A stretch of 64,000 nucleotides of DNA, from positions 124,001-188,000 of the forward strand of contig AP018270.1 of assembly GCA_003994795.1 (NCBI GenBank), read 5' to 3'. The position numbers were made by a program, and so were the translations under genes. The DNA comes from Cylindrospermum sp. NIES-4074. Its GTDB lineage: Bacteria > Cyanobacteriota > Cyanobacteriia > Cyanobacteriales > Nostocaceae. This document shows, in pieces, positions 36,401 through 48,900 of the stretch. The notes below the pieces were generated by a model. That model had not been told where the DNA came from. It ran no database searches and saw only the letters and a list, made by a program, of their open reading frames with translations. Numbering within the stretch: position 1 is the first letter of the stretch; each line of letters begins with the position of its first letter.

Positions 36401-39400
36401 ATGAAATTCGGTTTAATGTTTTTTGCCAGTAGTGAAGATGCCATACTTGGAGATAAATATAATTTGGTAATTGAAAGTGCTAGATTTGCCGATAAACACG
36501 GGTTTTCTAGTATTTGGACTCCAGAAAGGCACTTTACAAATTTTGGCAGTCTTTATCCAAATCCTGCTGTATTAAATGCAGCGTTAGCCAGAGAAACCCA
36601 GCAGATTAAATTACTAGCTGGAAGTGTTGTTTTGCCAATTAACGATCCGATTCGGATTGCAGAAGAATGGGCTATTGTTGATAATTTGTCTACAGGTAGA
36701 ATTGGCATATCTTTTGCTTCTGGTTGGAATCCCAATGATTTTGTTTTTTTTCCTGATAATTTTCAAGACCGTCATCAAGAACTATTTATTGGTATAGAAA
36801 TTATCCAAAAACTTTGGCGTAGTGAATCGATCCAGAGAATCAATGGAAATGGAAAGCAGGTTGAAATCAGAATTTATCCAACACCAATTCAGCCAGAACT
36901 TCCAATTTGGATCACTGCTGCTAGTAACCCTCAAACCTTTATTAAAGCAGGAGAAATTGGTGCTAATCTTTTATCACATCTCTTTGATCAGGATATAGAA
37001 GAATTAGCCGAGAAAATTTCCCTTTATCGTCAGGAACGAGCTAAAAATGGACACAATCCAGAAACTGGAATAGTGTCAATTGTTTTACACACTTTTGTTG
37101 GCTCTGATTTTAATGAAGTTCGCGAACAAGTACGTGTCCCTTATTGTGAATATTTCAAGTCTAATATTGGTCTACTTAATGGTTTAGCCCAGAGCCGCAA
37201 TTATAATATAGATATATCTAGTTTATCTGAAAAAGAGCTTGATGATTTTGTTAATTTCGTATTTGAAAAATTTGCTTTTTCTAGAGGACTTATTGGCACA
37301 CCAGTCACCTGTCTTAATTTACTCGAACAACTGGAAAATATTGGAGTAGATGAAGTTTCTTGTCTACTTGATTTTGGTCTTAATAAAAATGTAATTTTGT
37401 CACATCTACCAGATTTAAATAAACTTCGAGACCTATATAATCATCATGTAAATAATAAAATAAACTCCATTAAAAGAACGAATAGTGTATCCTTAAACTC
37501 TCCACGAAAAAAACTAATAACCAAGGATTTTTCTCATCGGATAGAAGAAAAATTTGCAGAAATTCGTAGGCGATTTACAGATAGCAGTAATGTTGAAGAA
37601 TTTTATCAAAAATTAGACCATCATGGACTTCGATTAGGAGAAAATTTTCGGAGGATAGAAAATTTATGGCTAGGTAAAGGAGAAGCCCTAGCACAAATCG
37701 ACCTTAATCTTACAGCAACTAACTCTCATGAGTTAATCAAAATTCATCCAGTTGTCCTTGAAGCTTGTCATCAAGTTTTGATTGCAAGTTTACCCAATGA
37801 AATGCTGGCGACTAATAAGCCATCACTTTATTTACCCGTAGGAGTCAGGAGTGTTCAAGTCTATGAGCCGATGACTAATCAAGTTTGGAGTCATGGGTTT
37901 TTGTCAAATTCTGTAGACACTGCTAACAAATCAATTGAGGGCGATGTTCGCATATTCGATCCCAACGGAAAATTATTAGCACAAGTTTCCGGTTTACAAA
38001 TGCAGTGTGTTGAACGCTTGAAGCATCAGATCGCAATTGAAAATCAGTATGCAGATTGGTTTTATAAATTGCAATGGCAACCTAAGCCGCTGGTAAAATT
38101 ACAGTCTTCCTGGCTGCGAGAGCCAGGTAGTTGGATGATCTTTGCCGATCAATTAGGTATTGGTCAAAGTCTAGCAACACTTTTAGAGATGCAAGGAGAA
38201 ACCTGTTTTGTAGTGTATTGTCATCAAGAAGATCGCATTTCTTCAGCAGGTGAAATGCTTCTCGATCCAGCCGATCCTCAAGCAATGCAGGAACTCATCA
38301 AACAGATGAGAACACTAAAATATCCCTGTCGGGGTGTAGTGCATCTTTGGAGTTTGAATACTACACCCAGCGAGCAGACAACCATATCTTCATTAGACAA
38401 AGATTGTACGCTGACATTAACGAGTACGCTACATTTAGTTCAATCGCTAATTCAGACAAACACATCTCAATTACCTCAGCTTTGGTTAGTAACACAAGGA
38501 ACGCAAACAACTGGTTCAGAAGCGATACCACCAGCAATAGCTCAAGCTCCTATATGGGGTCTAGGACGTTCGCTGGCCTCAGAAATGCCTCATATTTGGG
38601 GAGGACTTGTAGATATTGGATGCGAATTTGCCACGGTTGAAGCCGCAAAGGCGTTGTTCGCGGAAATTTGGCATCAAGATGGTGAGAGCCAAATTGCACT
38701 TCGATCCGAACAGAGGTATGTTGCTCGCGTTGTACCTAGCTCAAAAGTAGACATAAATCCAGAATTGATGAGTTTACACTCCGATGCCACATATGTGATT
38801 ACTGGAGGTTTAGGACATCTAGGACTTAACGCTGCTCGTTGGATGGTTGAGAAAGGAGCGGAATATATAGTGCTGGTCGGGCGGAACAATGCTGCGGATA
38901 CTGCTCAACAAGCAATCAAGGAACTAGAAGATTTAGGGGTGAAAGTCTTAGTTGTTCTCGCTGATGTTAGCGTTCGAGAAGATGTTGTCAGAATATTTGA
39001 GAAAATTCAGGAATACTATCCGCCAGTTCGAGGAATTTTTCATGCTGCTGGTGTTGCTGGATTTAACCTCTTACCGGATATGACACCTAAGTTGCTTAAG
39101 TCTCTACTAGCGCCTAAGGTAGCAGGAACGTGGAATTTGCATCAAATCACATTAGGGATGAAATTAGACTTTTTTGTTTGTATCTCCTCTATTACATCAG
39201 TCTGGGGTTCAGACGGACTATGTCATTACACAGCAGCAAACCATTTTCTCGATATATTTGCACATTATCGTCATAGTCTTAACTTACCTGCATTGACAGT
39301 TAATGTCGGGGCTTTAAATGATGGTGGTATGCATTATCGTCATGATCAACCTACAAGCATCCGGGAGCGAGTTACTCAAATCGGTTTAAGATACTATTCT

Positions 39401-39946
39401 CCTCACGATCTACTGAAAACGTTGGAGTATTCCTTTGGTAATGGTGTCGCTCAACAAATCATCATTGATATTGATTGGACAATTTTTAAAGAAATTTATG
39501 AAGCACGAGAGCGCAGAACTCTCCTCAAAGAAATTCAGGTTCGATCGCCAAAGTCATTGAAACCACTATTAGGGCAAAAGGGGGAGCTTTTACACAAATT
39601 AAAGGATGCTTCCCCAGGCAATCGCTACGACATTTTACTAACTTATGTGCAGGATAAAATTGCACTGGTTTTGAAGCTGCAAAATTTCCAATTACCCACA
39701 CCAGAACAAAATCTTATGGAGTTGGGGATGGATTCTTTAACAGCAATGGAATTAAAAAATAGTATCCAAACCGAACTAGGAGTAGATATTCCCATAGTCA
39801 GGTTTATGGAAGGAATAACTGTCGCTATTTTAATTAATGAATTAAATAATAAATTAAATTCAGAAGATTGGGAACTAAAAATTGAATTTTCTCAAGACGA
39901 TAAAGTAAGCAAAAACAATAGTAGTTGGATTGAGGGGGAAATATGA
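36401..39946 (+). CDS. Luciferase-like monooxygenase-DH(C-half)-KR-ACP protein
   Basis: Residues 1-345 are an FMN-dependent luciferase-like monooxygenase of the MupA/Atu3671 group (MKFGLMFFASSEDAILGDKY; WTPERHFTNFGSLYPNP; GISFASGWNPNDFVFFPDNF). Residues about 390-560 are the C-terminal hotdog of a PKS dehydratase (HHGLRLGENFRRIENLWLG; IHPVVLEACHQVL). In this half the usual catalytic Asp of the HPALLDAC motif is Glu. A ketoreductase follows, with TYVITGGLGHLGL near 793 and Ser/Tyr in SSITSVWGSDGLCHYTAAN. An ACP ends the protein, with Ser1112 in LGMDSLTAME. The monooxygenase probably hydroxylates the ACP-bound chain. The stop overlaps the next start by 4 bases (ATGA), so it is coupled to the NRPS. 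Confidence 0.9.
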   Translation: MKFGLMFFASSEDAILGDKYNLVIESARFADKHGFSSIWTPERHFTNFGSLYPNPAVLNAALARETQQIKLLAGSVVLPINDPIRIAEEWAIVDNLSTGRIGISFASGWNPNDFVFFPDNFQDRHQELFIGIEIIQKLWRSESIQRINGNGKQVEIRIYPTPIQPELPIWITAASNPQTFIKAGEIGANLLSHLFDQDIEELAEKISLYRQERAKNGHNPETGIVSIVLHTFVGSDFNEVREQVRVPYCEYFKSNIGLLNGLAQSRNYNIDISSLSEKELDDFVNFVFEKFAFSRGLIGTPVTCLNLLEQLENIGVDEVSCLLDFGLNKNVILSHLPDLNKLRDLYNHHVNNKINSIKRTNSVSLNSPRKKLITKDFSHRIEEKFAEIRRRFTDSSNVEEFYQKLDHHGLRLGENFRRIENLWLGKGEALAQIDLNLTATNSHELIKIHPVVLEACHQVLIASLPNEMLATNKPSLYLPVGVRSVQVYEPMTNQVWSHGFLSNSVDTANKSIEGDVRIFDPNGKLLAQVSGLQMQCVERLKHQIAIENQYADWFYKLQWQPKPLVKLQSSWLREPGSWMIFADQLGIGQSLATLLEMQGETCFVVYCHQEDRISSAGEMLLDPADPQAMQELIKQMRTLKYPCRGVVHLWSLNTTPSEQTTISSLDKDCTLTLTSTLHLVQSLIQTNTSQLPQLWLVTQGTQTTGSEAIPPAIAQAPIWGLGRSLASEMPHIWGGLVDIGCEFATVEAAKALFAEIWHQDGESQIALRSEQRYVARVVPSSKVDINPELMSLHSDATYVITGGLGHLGLNAARWMVEKGAEYIVLVGRNNAADTAQQAIKELEDLGVKVLVVLADVSVREDVVRIFEKIQEYYPPVRGIFHAAGVAGFNLLPDMTPKLLKSLLAPKVAGTWNLHQITLGMKLDFFVCISSITSVWGSDGLCHYTAANHFLDIFAHYRHSLNLPALTVNVGALNDGGMHYRHDQPTSIRERVTQIGLRYYSPHDLLKTLEYSFGNGVAQQIIIDIDWTIFKEIYEARERRTLLKEIQVRSPKSLKPLLGQKGELLHKLKDASPGNRYDILLTYVQDKIALVLKLQNFQLPTPEQNLMELGMDSLTAMELKNSIQTELGVDIPIVRFMEGITVAILINELNNKLNSEDWELKIEFSQDDKVSKNNSSWIEGEI

Positions 39947-42900
39947 TTTTATCTGATTTTTTACAAGAGATTGCAATTAAAGGTTGGAAATTATGGTTCG
40001 ATAATGGGCGGCTACGCTATCGCGCCCCCAGCAATGAAGAAACTTCCACAGTATTAGAACAACTTAAAAAGTATAAAACACAAATTCAGAAGTTGCTGCA
40101 AGAGCAGCCTTATCTCTTAGAGGTTTATCCCCTTTCCCAAGGTCAGCAAGCCCTATGGTTTTTATGGCAATTAGCACCAGAAAGTTCAGCATATAATGTA
40201 GCTTTTAGCTGTCGCATTTGCTCTGATTTAGATGTTGCAGTTTTGCAGAAAGTTTTTCAGGTATTGAGCGATCGCCACCCTATTTTGCGTAGCACTTTTC
40301 CAAGATTAGGAATAGAACCGATCCAACAGATAAATCCGGAACAACCACTAGACTTCCAACAAATAGATGTTAGCAACCAGAGTGAGCTAAAAATACAAGA
40401 GCAGGTTTTTACCGCTTATAAATCCCCCTTCGATCTCGAACGCGGACCAATCTTACGAGTGAGAATATTTACCCTCTCTCCCCAAGAACATATCCTGTTG
40501 ATAGTTAATCATCATATTGTTGGTGAAGGTTGGTCGATTGGAATATTATTAGATGAGTTAAAAGTGCTTTATCCAGCATTCAAGACTTATCGAGAAGTAA
40601 CTCTTCCTCCTGCTGTACATTCCTATGAATATGTGCATTGGCAAAATACAATCATTAACAGTCCAGAGGGAGAACGTCTATGGGACTACTGGGAACAACA
40701 ATTAGCAGGTGAATTACCCATGCTAAACTTGCCTACAGATAGACCCAGACTCTCAGTACAGACCTACAATGGTGCTTCCTGTAATCTCTATATCAGCGAA
40801 ACTCTGACTAAGCAACTCAAAGAACTAGCTAAATCTGAAAAAACAACACTATATATTGTCCTCTTAGCTGCTTTCAATGTACTGCTGTATCGCTATACAA
40901 ATCAAGATGATATTTTAATTGGTTCTCCAACTACCAGCAGACAGCGATCAGAATTTATCAGGGTAGTTGGATATCTGATTAATATAGTTGTTTTACGCGC
41001 AAATATATCAGGAAATTTTAACTTCAGGGATTTTCTTGGTCAAATTCGCAACACGGCCATTGCAGCAATAGCACATCAAGATTATCCTTTCCCACTGCTT
41101 GTCAAACGGCTGCAATCTCATCGCGATTCTAGTAGATCGTCTATCTTTCAGGCTTGCTTCGTCCTCCAAAAACTACAGCAAACTCCCGATATTCTCAAAT
41201 TATATTCTACTCAAATAGGCAGCACCGTAGAATGGGGGGGACTGGTACTGGAACCTTATGAAGTACCACAACAAGAAGGTCAGTTTGACTTAGATTTAGA
41301 ACTAGCGGAGGGAGATTCATCTATTTTTGGGGCTTTTAAGTACAATACGGATTTGTTTGATGGGTCAACAATTGAACGTATGGCGGTTCATTTCCAGAAC
41401 TTGTTGATGGGGATTGTAGAAAATCCACAACAAGCAGTAGGTGAAATACCGATGTTGAATACAGAAGAAAGACATCAGTTACTAGTGGAGTGGAATCATA
41501 CTGTCAGAGCCTATCCCAGAGAGAAATGTATTCATCAATTATTTGAGTTGCAGGTAGAGAGAACACCCAATGCTGTAGCGGTGGTGTGGGAAAATCAACA
41601 ACTGACCTATCGGGAATTAAATCAAAGAGCCAACCAATTAGGAAATTACCTCAAAAACCTGGGTGTGAAACCTGAATTGTTGGTGGGTATTTGTATGGAA
41701 CGTTCTCTGGAGATGATAGTGGGACTGTTGGGGATACTGAAAGCGGGTGGTGCTTATGTACCCCTAGATCCCAATTATCCACCAGAACGGTTAGCAGAGA
41801 TGTTGAATGATTCCCAGGCATCAATGCTGTTGACGCAGCAAAAGCTGTTGCAAAAACTAAGTGATTATACAGGGTTATTGATTGATTTAGATAGCCAATG
41901 GCAAGTGATTTCCCAAGACGGGGAGCAAAATATCGTCAGTGACGTGCAAGCTGACAACTTAGCCTATGTGATTTATACATCAGGTTCTACAGGAAAACCA
42001 AAAGGAGTGATGATTTCTCATCGCAGTCTAGTGAATGCTTACTGGGGGTGGGAAGAGGCTTATCAACTAAGCACTCATACTAGCAGTCATTTACAAATGG
42101 CCAGCTTCTCCTTTGATGTCTTTACTGGGGATATGGTGCGGGCGTTGTGTTCTGGAGGGAAGTTAGTACTATGCCCCAGAGAATTACTATTGATGCCAGA
42201 ACAACTTTATCAGTTAATGCAAACAGAGAAAGTGGATTGTGGCGAATTTGTGCCGGTGGTCATGAGAAATTTAATCGGCTATCTAGAAAAAACCGGGCAA
42301 AATTTGGAATTACTCAAGGTGTTGGTGGTAGGTTCCGATAGCTGGTATGTGCAGGAGTATCAACAATTGCAGAGATTGTGCCAGCAAAATACACGTATTA
42401 TTAACTCCTATGGTACAAGTGAAACTACTATTGATAGTTGTTATTTTGAAAGCAGCGCCATTAATTTGGCTTCAGATGTGCTGGTTCCCATCGGGAGACC
42501 ATTGAGCAACATCAAAATTTACATCCTGGATGGAAATTTAGAACCAGTACCGATTGGTGTACATGGAGAACTATACATTGGCGGTGCAGGTGTGGCCAGG
42601 GGATACCTGAACCAGCCAGAATTAACTCAAGCAAAATTTATCCCCAATCCCTTTTCTGATGTTAAATCAGAACGACTGTACAAAACAGGCGACCTCGCTC
42701 GCTATTTAGCAGATGGAAATATAGAATACCTGGGTCGCATTGATAATCAAGTCAAGGTGCGGGGCTTCCGAATTGAGTTAGGTGAAATAGAAGCAGTCCT
42801 CAACACTCACCCCCAAATCCAACAAGCGGTAGTTATGGTCACAGAAGATATTTATGTTCACAAACGCTTAGTTGCTTACATAGCGATATCTGATAATTTC

Positions 42901-45900
42901 ATCACCAGCAACCAAGTGCGTGAATTTCTCAAACAGAAACTACCAGACTACATGGTGCCTTCTGCTTTTGTCACCTTAGAGACTCTACCTTTAACACCCA
43001 ATGGCAAAATAGACAAAAAAGCACTACCAACACCGGATGATATTGCACCATCAACTGCATACGTAGCACCAACGACAGAGATAGAAGAAATATTCACCAA
43101 AATTTGGCAAGAACTACTACTCAAAGAAAAAGTCAGCATTCACGACAACTTTTTTGAAATTGGTGGTGATTCTATCCTCAGCATTCAAGTAGTCTCCCGG
43201 GCGAAAAACTTAGGAATACAAATCACTCCCAAACAAATATTCCAAAATCAGACAATCGCAGAATTAGCCAGAGTTGCCAATACAACAGTGAGTGTAAATG
43301 CTCAACAAGGTATAATAACTGGAGCCGCACCTCTGACACCAATTCAACAGTGGTTATTTGCACAAAATAAACCAGAGGTACATCATTATAACCAATCAGT
43401 TTTATTACAGATTCCTAATCATCTACAAAGTAAATTAATTGAAATAGCCTTAAAGAAATTAGTAGAACATCACGATGCACTGCGGTTAAGATTCAGATCA
43501 TTTGGATCTGAATATCAACAAATCAATCAGGGTTTAGATGAGGAAGTACCATTTACAGTAGTAGATTTATCATCAATAGCCAAAGTTTCACAACCACAAG
43601 CCTTAGAAAAAATTGCCACTGAATATCAAGCAAGTTTAAATCTATCCACAGGACCGATAATGCAAGTGGTGATGTTTAACTTGGGTAGTGAAAGCGATGC
43701 CAGATTACTAATTATTATTCATCACCTAGCAGTAGATGGTGTGAGTTGGCGAATATTATTATCAGACTTAGAAACAATTTATCAACAATTAATTAATCAA
43801 AAACCGATTAAGCTAGGTGCAAAAACCACAGCATTTATTGATTGGGCAGAAAAATTAAAGAATTATGCACAAACAGAAATTGTTAAACAAGAGTTAAACT
43901 ATTGGCTCAATCAACCTTGGTCTCAGACAAGACCACTACCATTAGATGATGTTGACATGCACCTGAAAAATACAGAAGGAAGTGCGGCGACGTTATCAAT
44001 AAAATTAAATACTGAAGAAACAGAAACTTTATTGTTGTCAGTGAACGAAGCTTACAACACACAAATTAACGATATACTGCTGAGTGCATTAGCACTAGTA
44101 TTAACAGAGTGGACGGAAAATGCCACGGTACTGATTAACTTAGAGGGACATGGGAGAGAAGAACTATTTTCAGATGTAGATTTATCGCAGACGGTAGGTT
44201 GGTTTACCAGTGAATTTCCAGTATTATTGCAAATTCCTAAATTAGACCCAATAGAAAAAATTATCAAATCGATAAAAGAACAATTAAGAGCTATTCCTAA
44301 TCGGGGAATTGGTTACGGAATTTTACGTTATCTATGTGCAGACCCTGATGTTAATGAAAAAATAAAAACAATTCCCGCTTCAGAAATAAATTTTAACTAC
44401 TTAGGACAATTAGACCAAGTACAATCACAAACTGGTTGGAAATTTGCGCCTGAATCCACAGGTGCTAATCACAGTTTGAAGCAAACTCTTGACCATTTAT
44501 TGGATATAAATGCTTTGGTGGTAGCAGGTGAGTTAAAAATTGAATGGACTTATAGTAGTCATGTTCATACTCAGGCCACAGTGGAGAAATTAGCACAGAG
44601 ATATCTTCAATTCATCAGAGCGATAATAGAACATTGTCAATTAGAAGAAAATACCGGATATACACCGAGTGATTTCCCAGATGCCAAGTTGAATCAATTA
44701 GAACTTGATGAATTATTGGCTCCAGTCAAAACTCAAAAAATTGAAGCAATTTACCCACTGTCACCCATGCAGCAAGGGATGCTATTCCACAGTCTTTATG
44801 CTCCTGAAAGTGGGGTGTATTTTGAGCAGATGACTCTAAGTTTGCAAGGTAATATTAATATTACGGCTTTTGCATCAGCTTGGCAAAAAATTGTCGATAG
44901 GTATTCAATTCTGCGGACATTATTTGTTTGGGAAAATCGTCAAACTCCGCTGCAAGTGGTACTTAAACAGGTGGAGTTACCTTGGCAAAATCTGGATTGG
45001 CGACAACTACCTCTAGTAGAACAAGAACAGCAATTATCAAAGTTGTTGTCCGCAGAAAGAGAGCAAGGTTTTCAATTTAATCAAGCACCATTGATGGGGT
45101 GCATATTAATTCAACTAAATGGAAATAGTTACAAGTTTATCTGGAATCATCATCACATTCTCATTGATGGATGGTGTTTACCGATTATCTTTAAAGACGT
45201 TTTAAGTTTCTATGAGACTGAAATTACAGGTAAAATTTGTAATTTACCAACACCACGTCCCTATCGCGATTATATCGCTTGGTTAAATTCTCAAGACCAG
45301 GAAGCTGCGAGAGAATTTTGGCGACAAACTTTGGATGGTTTGATTGCTCCTACTCCCCTGAGAGTGAATAAAACACCATATCAAACTCAGCAGACAAAAT
45401 CAAATTACTCTGAAGTTGAATTACATTTATCTGCTGAAGTTAGCGGGGAATTGCAATCTATAGCCAAACAACATCATGTAACTTTATCAACTATAGTACA
45501 AGCTGTTTGGGCTTTACTATTAAGTCGTTATAGTGGAGAAACAGATGTAGTCTTTGGGGTGACTGTTTCTGGACGGAGTGGCAGTTTGTCGGGGATGGAA
45601 AACATCGTGGGATTGTTGATCAATACCTTACCATTACGTCTACAAATCTCTCCCCAAGCACAACTCATACCTTGGCTGCAACAAATACAACAGTTAATGT
45701 TGGAATTACTCGATTACTCTTATACTCCCCTGGTTGATATTCAAGCTTTGAGCGATGTACCAGGCGGAATACCGTTATTTGAAAGTATTTTAGTGGTTGA
45801 GAATTATCCGATTGATAGTTCATTATTAAGTGAAGATAGTTCGCTACAAATAAGTGAAATAGATGGTTTTGAACGAACAAATTATCCACTAACTGTAGTC

Positions 45901-48900
45901 GTAATACCTGGGGATGAGTTGTTAGTTAAGATTAGTTACGATACTGCTCGTTTTGAAGAAACAACGATGAGGAGGATGTTAGGACATTTGCAAACCATTT
46001 TCTCTGCAATTGTGGAAAATCCATCTACAACAGTGGGTGAATTACCCTTGTTGAGTGCAGCAGAACGTCATCAGTTATTAGTGGAGTGGAATGATACTGC
46101 TTCTGAATATGCGATTGATAAATGTATTCATCAATTATTTGAGTCACAGGTAGAGAAAACACCCGATGCTGTAGCGGTGGTGTTTGAAAATCAACAACTT
46201 ACCTATCGGGAATTAAATCAAAAAGCCAACCAACTCGCACATCATTTACAAACTCTGGGTGTCAAACCTGAGTTCTTGGTGGGTATTTGTGTGGAACGTT
46301 CGCTGGAGATGGTGGTGGGACTATTGGGGATACTCAAAGCGGGTGGTGCTTATCTACCTCTTGACCCCCATTATCCGCCAGAACGTTTAAGTTATATGTT
46401 GGCGGATGCGGGTGTGGAAATATTGCTGACTCAACAAGATTTATTATCATCTTTATCATCACATCCAGCGCGGGTGATTTGTTTAGATACAGATTGGCCG
46501 ACAATAGCACAACACAGTCATGAAAATCTGGATGTCGCCGTATGTGCAGATAATTTAGTTTACGTTATCTACACTTCTGGTTCGACTGGACAGCCGAAGG
46601 GAGTAGCTATTGAACATCTTTCTTTGTGTAACCTTGCTCAAGCACAAACAAGTTTATTTAATGTAAAAGCAACTAGTCGCGTTCTTCAATTTGCTTCTCT
46701 AAGTTTTGATGCTTCTGTCTCGGAAATATTTATGGCTGTGACTTCTGGCGCAATGTTGATTTTAGCAACTGCTTCTAAGTTAATGCCAGGAGATGATTTG
46801 CAGCAAATCCTAGATAATTACAGTATAACTCATCTGACATTACCTCCCTCTGCCCTGGCAGTATTACCCACTCATGAATTTCCAGCTTTGGGTCAGATAA
46901 TTGTCGCCGGAGAAGCTTGTCCCTTAGAATTAGTCAACCAATGGTCTGTTGGTCGTCGTTTCTTTAATGCTTATGGTCCAACGGAGTCTACTGTTTGTGC
47001 TACGGTAGCGCCAATCAGTCATGGTAGTGAGAAAATTACTATCGGTCGTCCCATAAATAACACCCAAATCTACATCTTAGATTCAAACCACCAACCCGTA
47101 CCTATAGGCGTACCCGGAGAATTATATATAGGTGGTGATGGTTTAGCTAGAGGCTACCTCAATCGTCCAGAACTCACCCAAGAAAAATTTATTCCTCATC
47201 CCTGCGGTGAGCGTAAATCACAACGTCTCTACAAAACAGGCGACCTCGCCCGCTATTTATCAGATGGAAACATTGAATTCCTCGGTCGTATAGATAACCA
47301 AGTCAAGATTCGCGGCTTCCGGATTGAGCTAGGTGAAATCGAAGCCATCCTCAACACTCATCCCCAAATCCAGCAAGCCGTAGTCATAGCCACCGCAGAG
47401 ATTGCAGGTAACAAACGCTTAGTAGCTTATATAGTTACCACTAACGGCACACTCATTACCAACGAACTGCGTGATTTGCTCAAGAGTAAATTACCAGAAT
47501 ACATGGTGCCTTCTATCTTCGTCACCCTAAATACCCTACCTTTAACACCCAACGGCAAAATAGACAAAAAAGCACTACCAATACCTGATGGAGAAATCAC
47601 CCGCGAACATGAATATACTGCACCAAGTACAGCCATCGAACAAATCTTAACTAATATTTGGCAAGAACTTCTGCTCAAAGAAAAAGTCAGCATCCACGAC
47701 AATTTCTTTGAAATCGGTGGTGATTCTATCCTCAGCATTCAAGTAGTATCTAGGGCGAAAAACTTAGGAATACAAATCACTCCCAAACAAATATTCGACA
47801 ATCAAACTATCGCGGAATTAGCCAGAGTCGCCAATACAACAGTGGGTATAATTGCCAAACAAGGTATAGTAACTGGAGTCGCACCTCTGACACCAATTCA
47901 ACATTGGTTATTTGCACAAAATAGACAAGAGGTACACCATTATAACCAATCAGTGTTGTTGCAGGTTCCCAATGATCTGCAAAGTCAATTAATCGCAATA
48001 GCCGTGAAAAAATTACTAGAACACCATGATGCACTGCGATTAAGATTCACATTAGTTGGATCTGAATATCAACAAATAAATCAGGGTTTAGATGCGGGAG
48101 TACCATTTACAGTAGTAGATTTATCATCAGTGTCCAAAGTTTCACAACCACAAGCCTTAGAAAAAATCGCCGCCGAATATCAAGCAAGTTTAAATCTGTC
48201 CACAGGACCGATAATGCAAGTGGTGATGTTTAACTTGGGTAGTGAAAGTGATGCTAGGTTATTAATTATTATTCATCATCTAGCAGTCGATGGTGTAAGC
48301 TGGCGAATATTATTATCAGACCTAGAAGCAATTTATCGACAATTAATTAATCAAAAACCAATTGAGCTAAGTCCAAAAACCACAGCATTTATTGATTGGG
48401 CAGAGAAATTAAAGAATTATGCACAAACAGAAATTATCAAACAGGAGTTAGATTATTGGATCGAGCAACCTTGGTCTAAGAGAGCATCACTACCATTAGA
48501 TTATGTTGACATTCAACAAGAAAATATAGTCGGGAGTACTGAAGTTGTGTCAATGACATTAAGTGCAGAAGAAACCAAAGCTTTACTATTATCAGTAAAC
48601 GAGGCTTACAATACACAAATTAACGATATATTGCTGAGTGCATTAGTACAGATATTAGCAGAGTGGACAGGAAATTCGACGGTACTGATTAACTTAGAGG
48701 GACATGGGAGAGAAGAACTATTTTCAGATGTAGATTTATCGCGGACTGTAGGTTGGTTTACCAGTACGTTTCCAGTATTATTGCAACTTCCAAAATTAGA
48801 TAAACCAGAAAAAGTTATCAAATCAATAAAAGAACAATTACGAGCTATTCCCAATCGGGGAATTGGCTATGGCATTTTACGTTATTTATGTGACGATCCT

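Noticed and set aside
42147-42341. Small plus-strand frame inside A1 (repeated at 54600-54794)
   Set aside because: It is an out-of-frame shadow of the A domain. The identical second copy simply reflects the 5.26-kb duplication.
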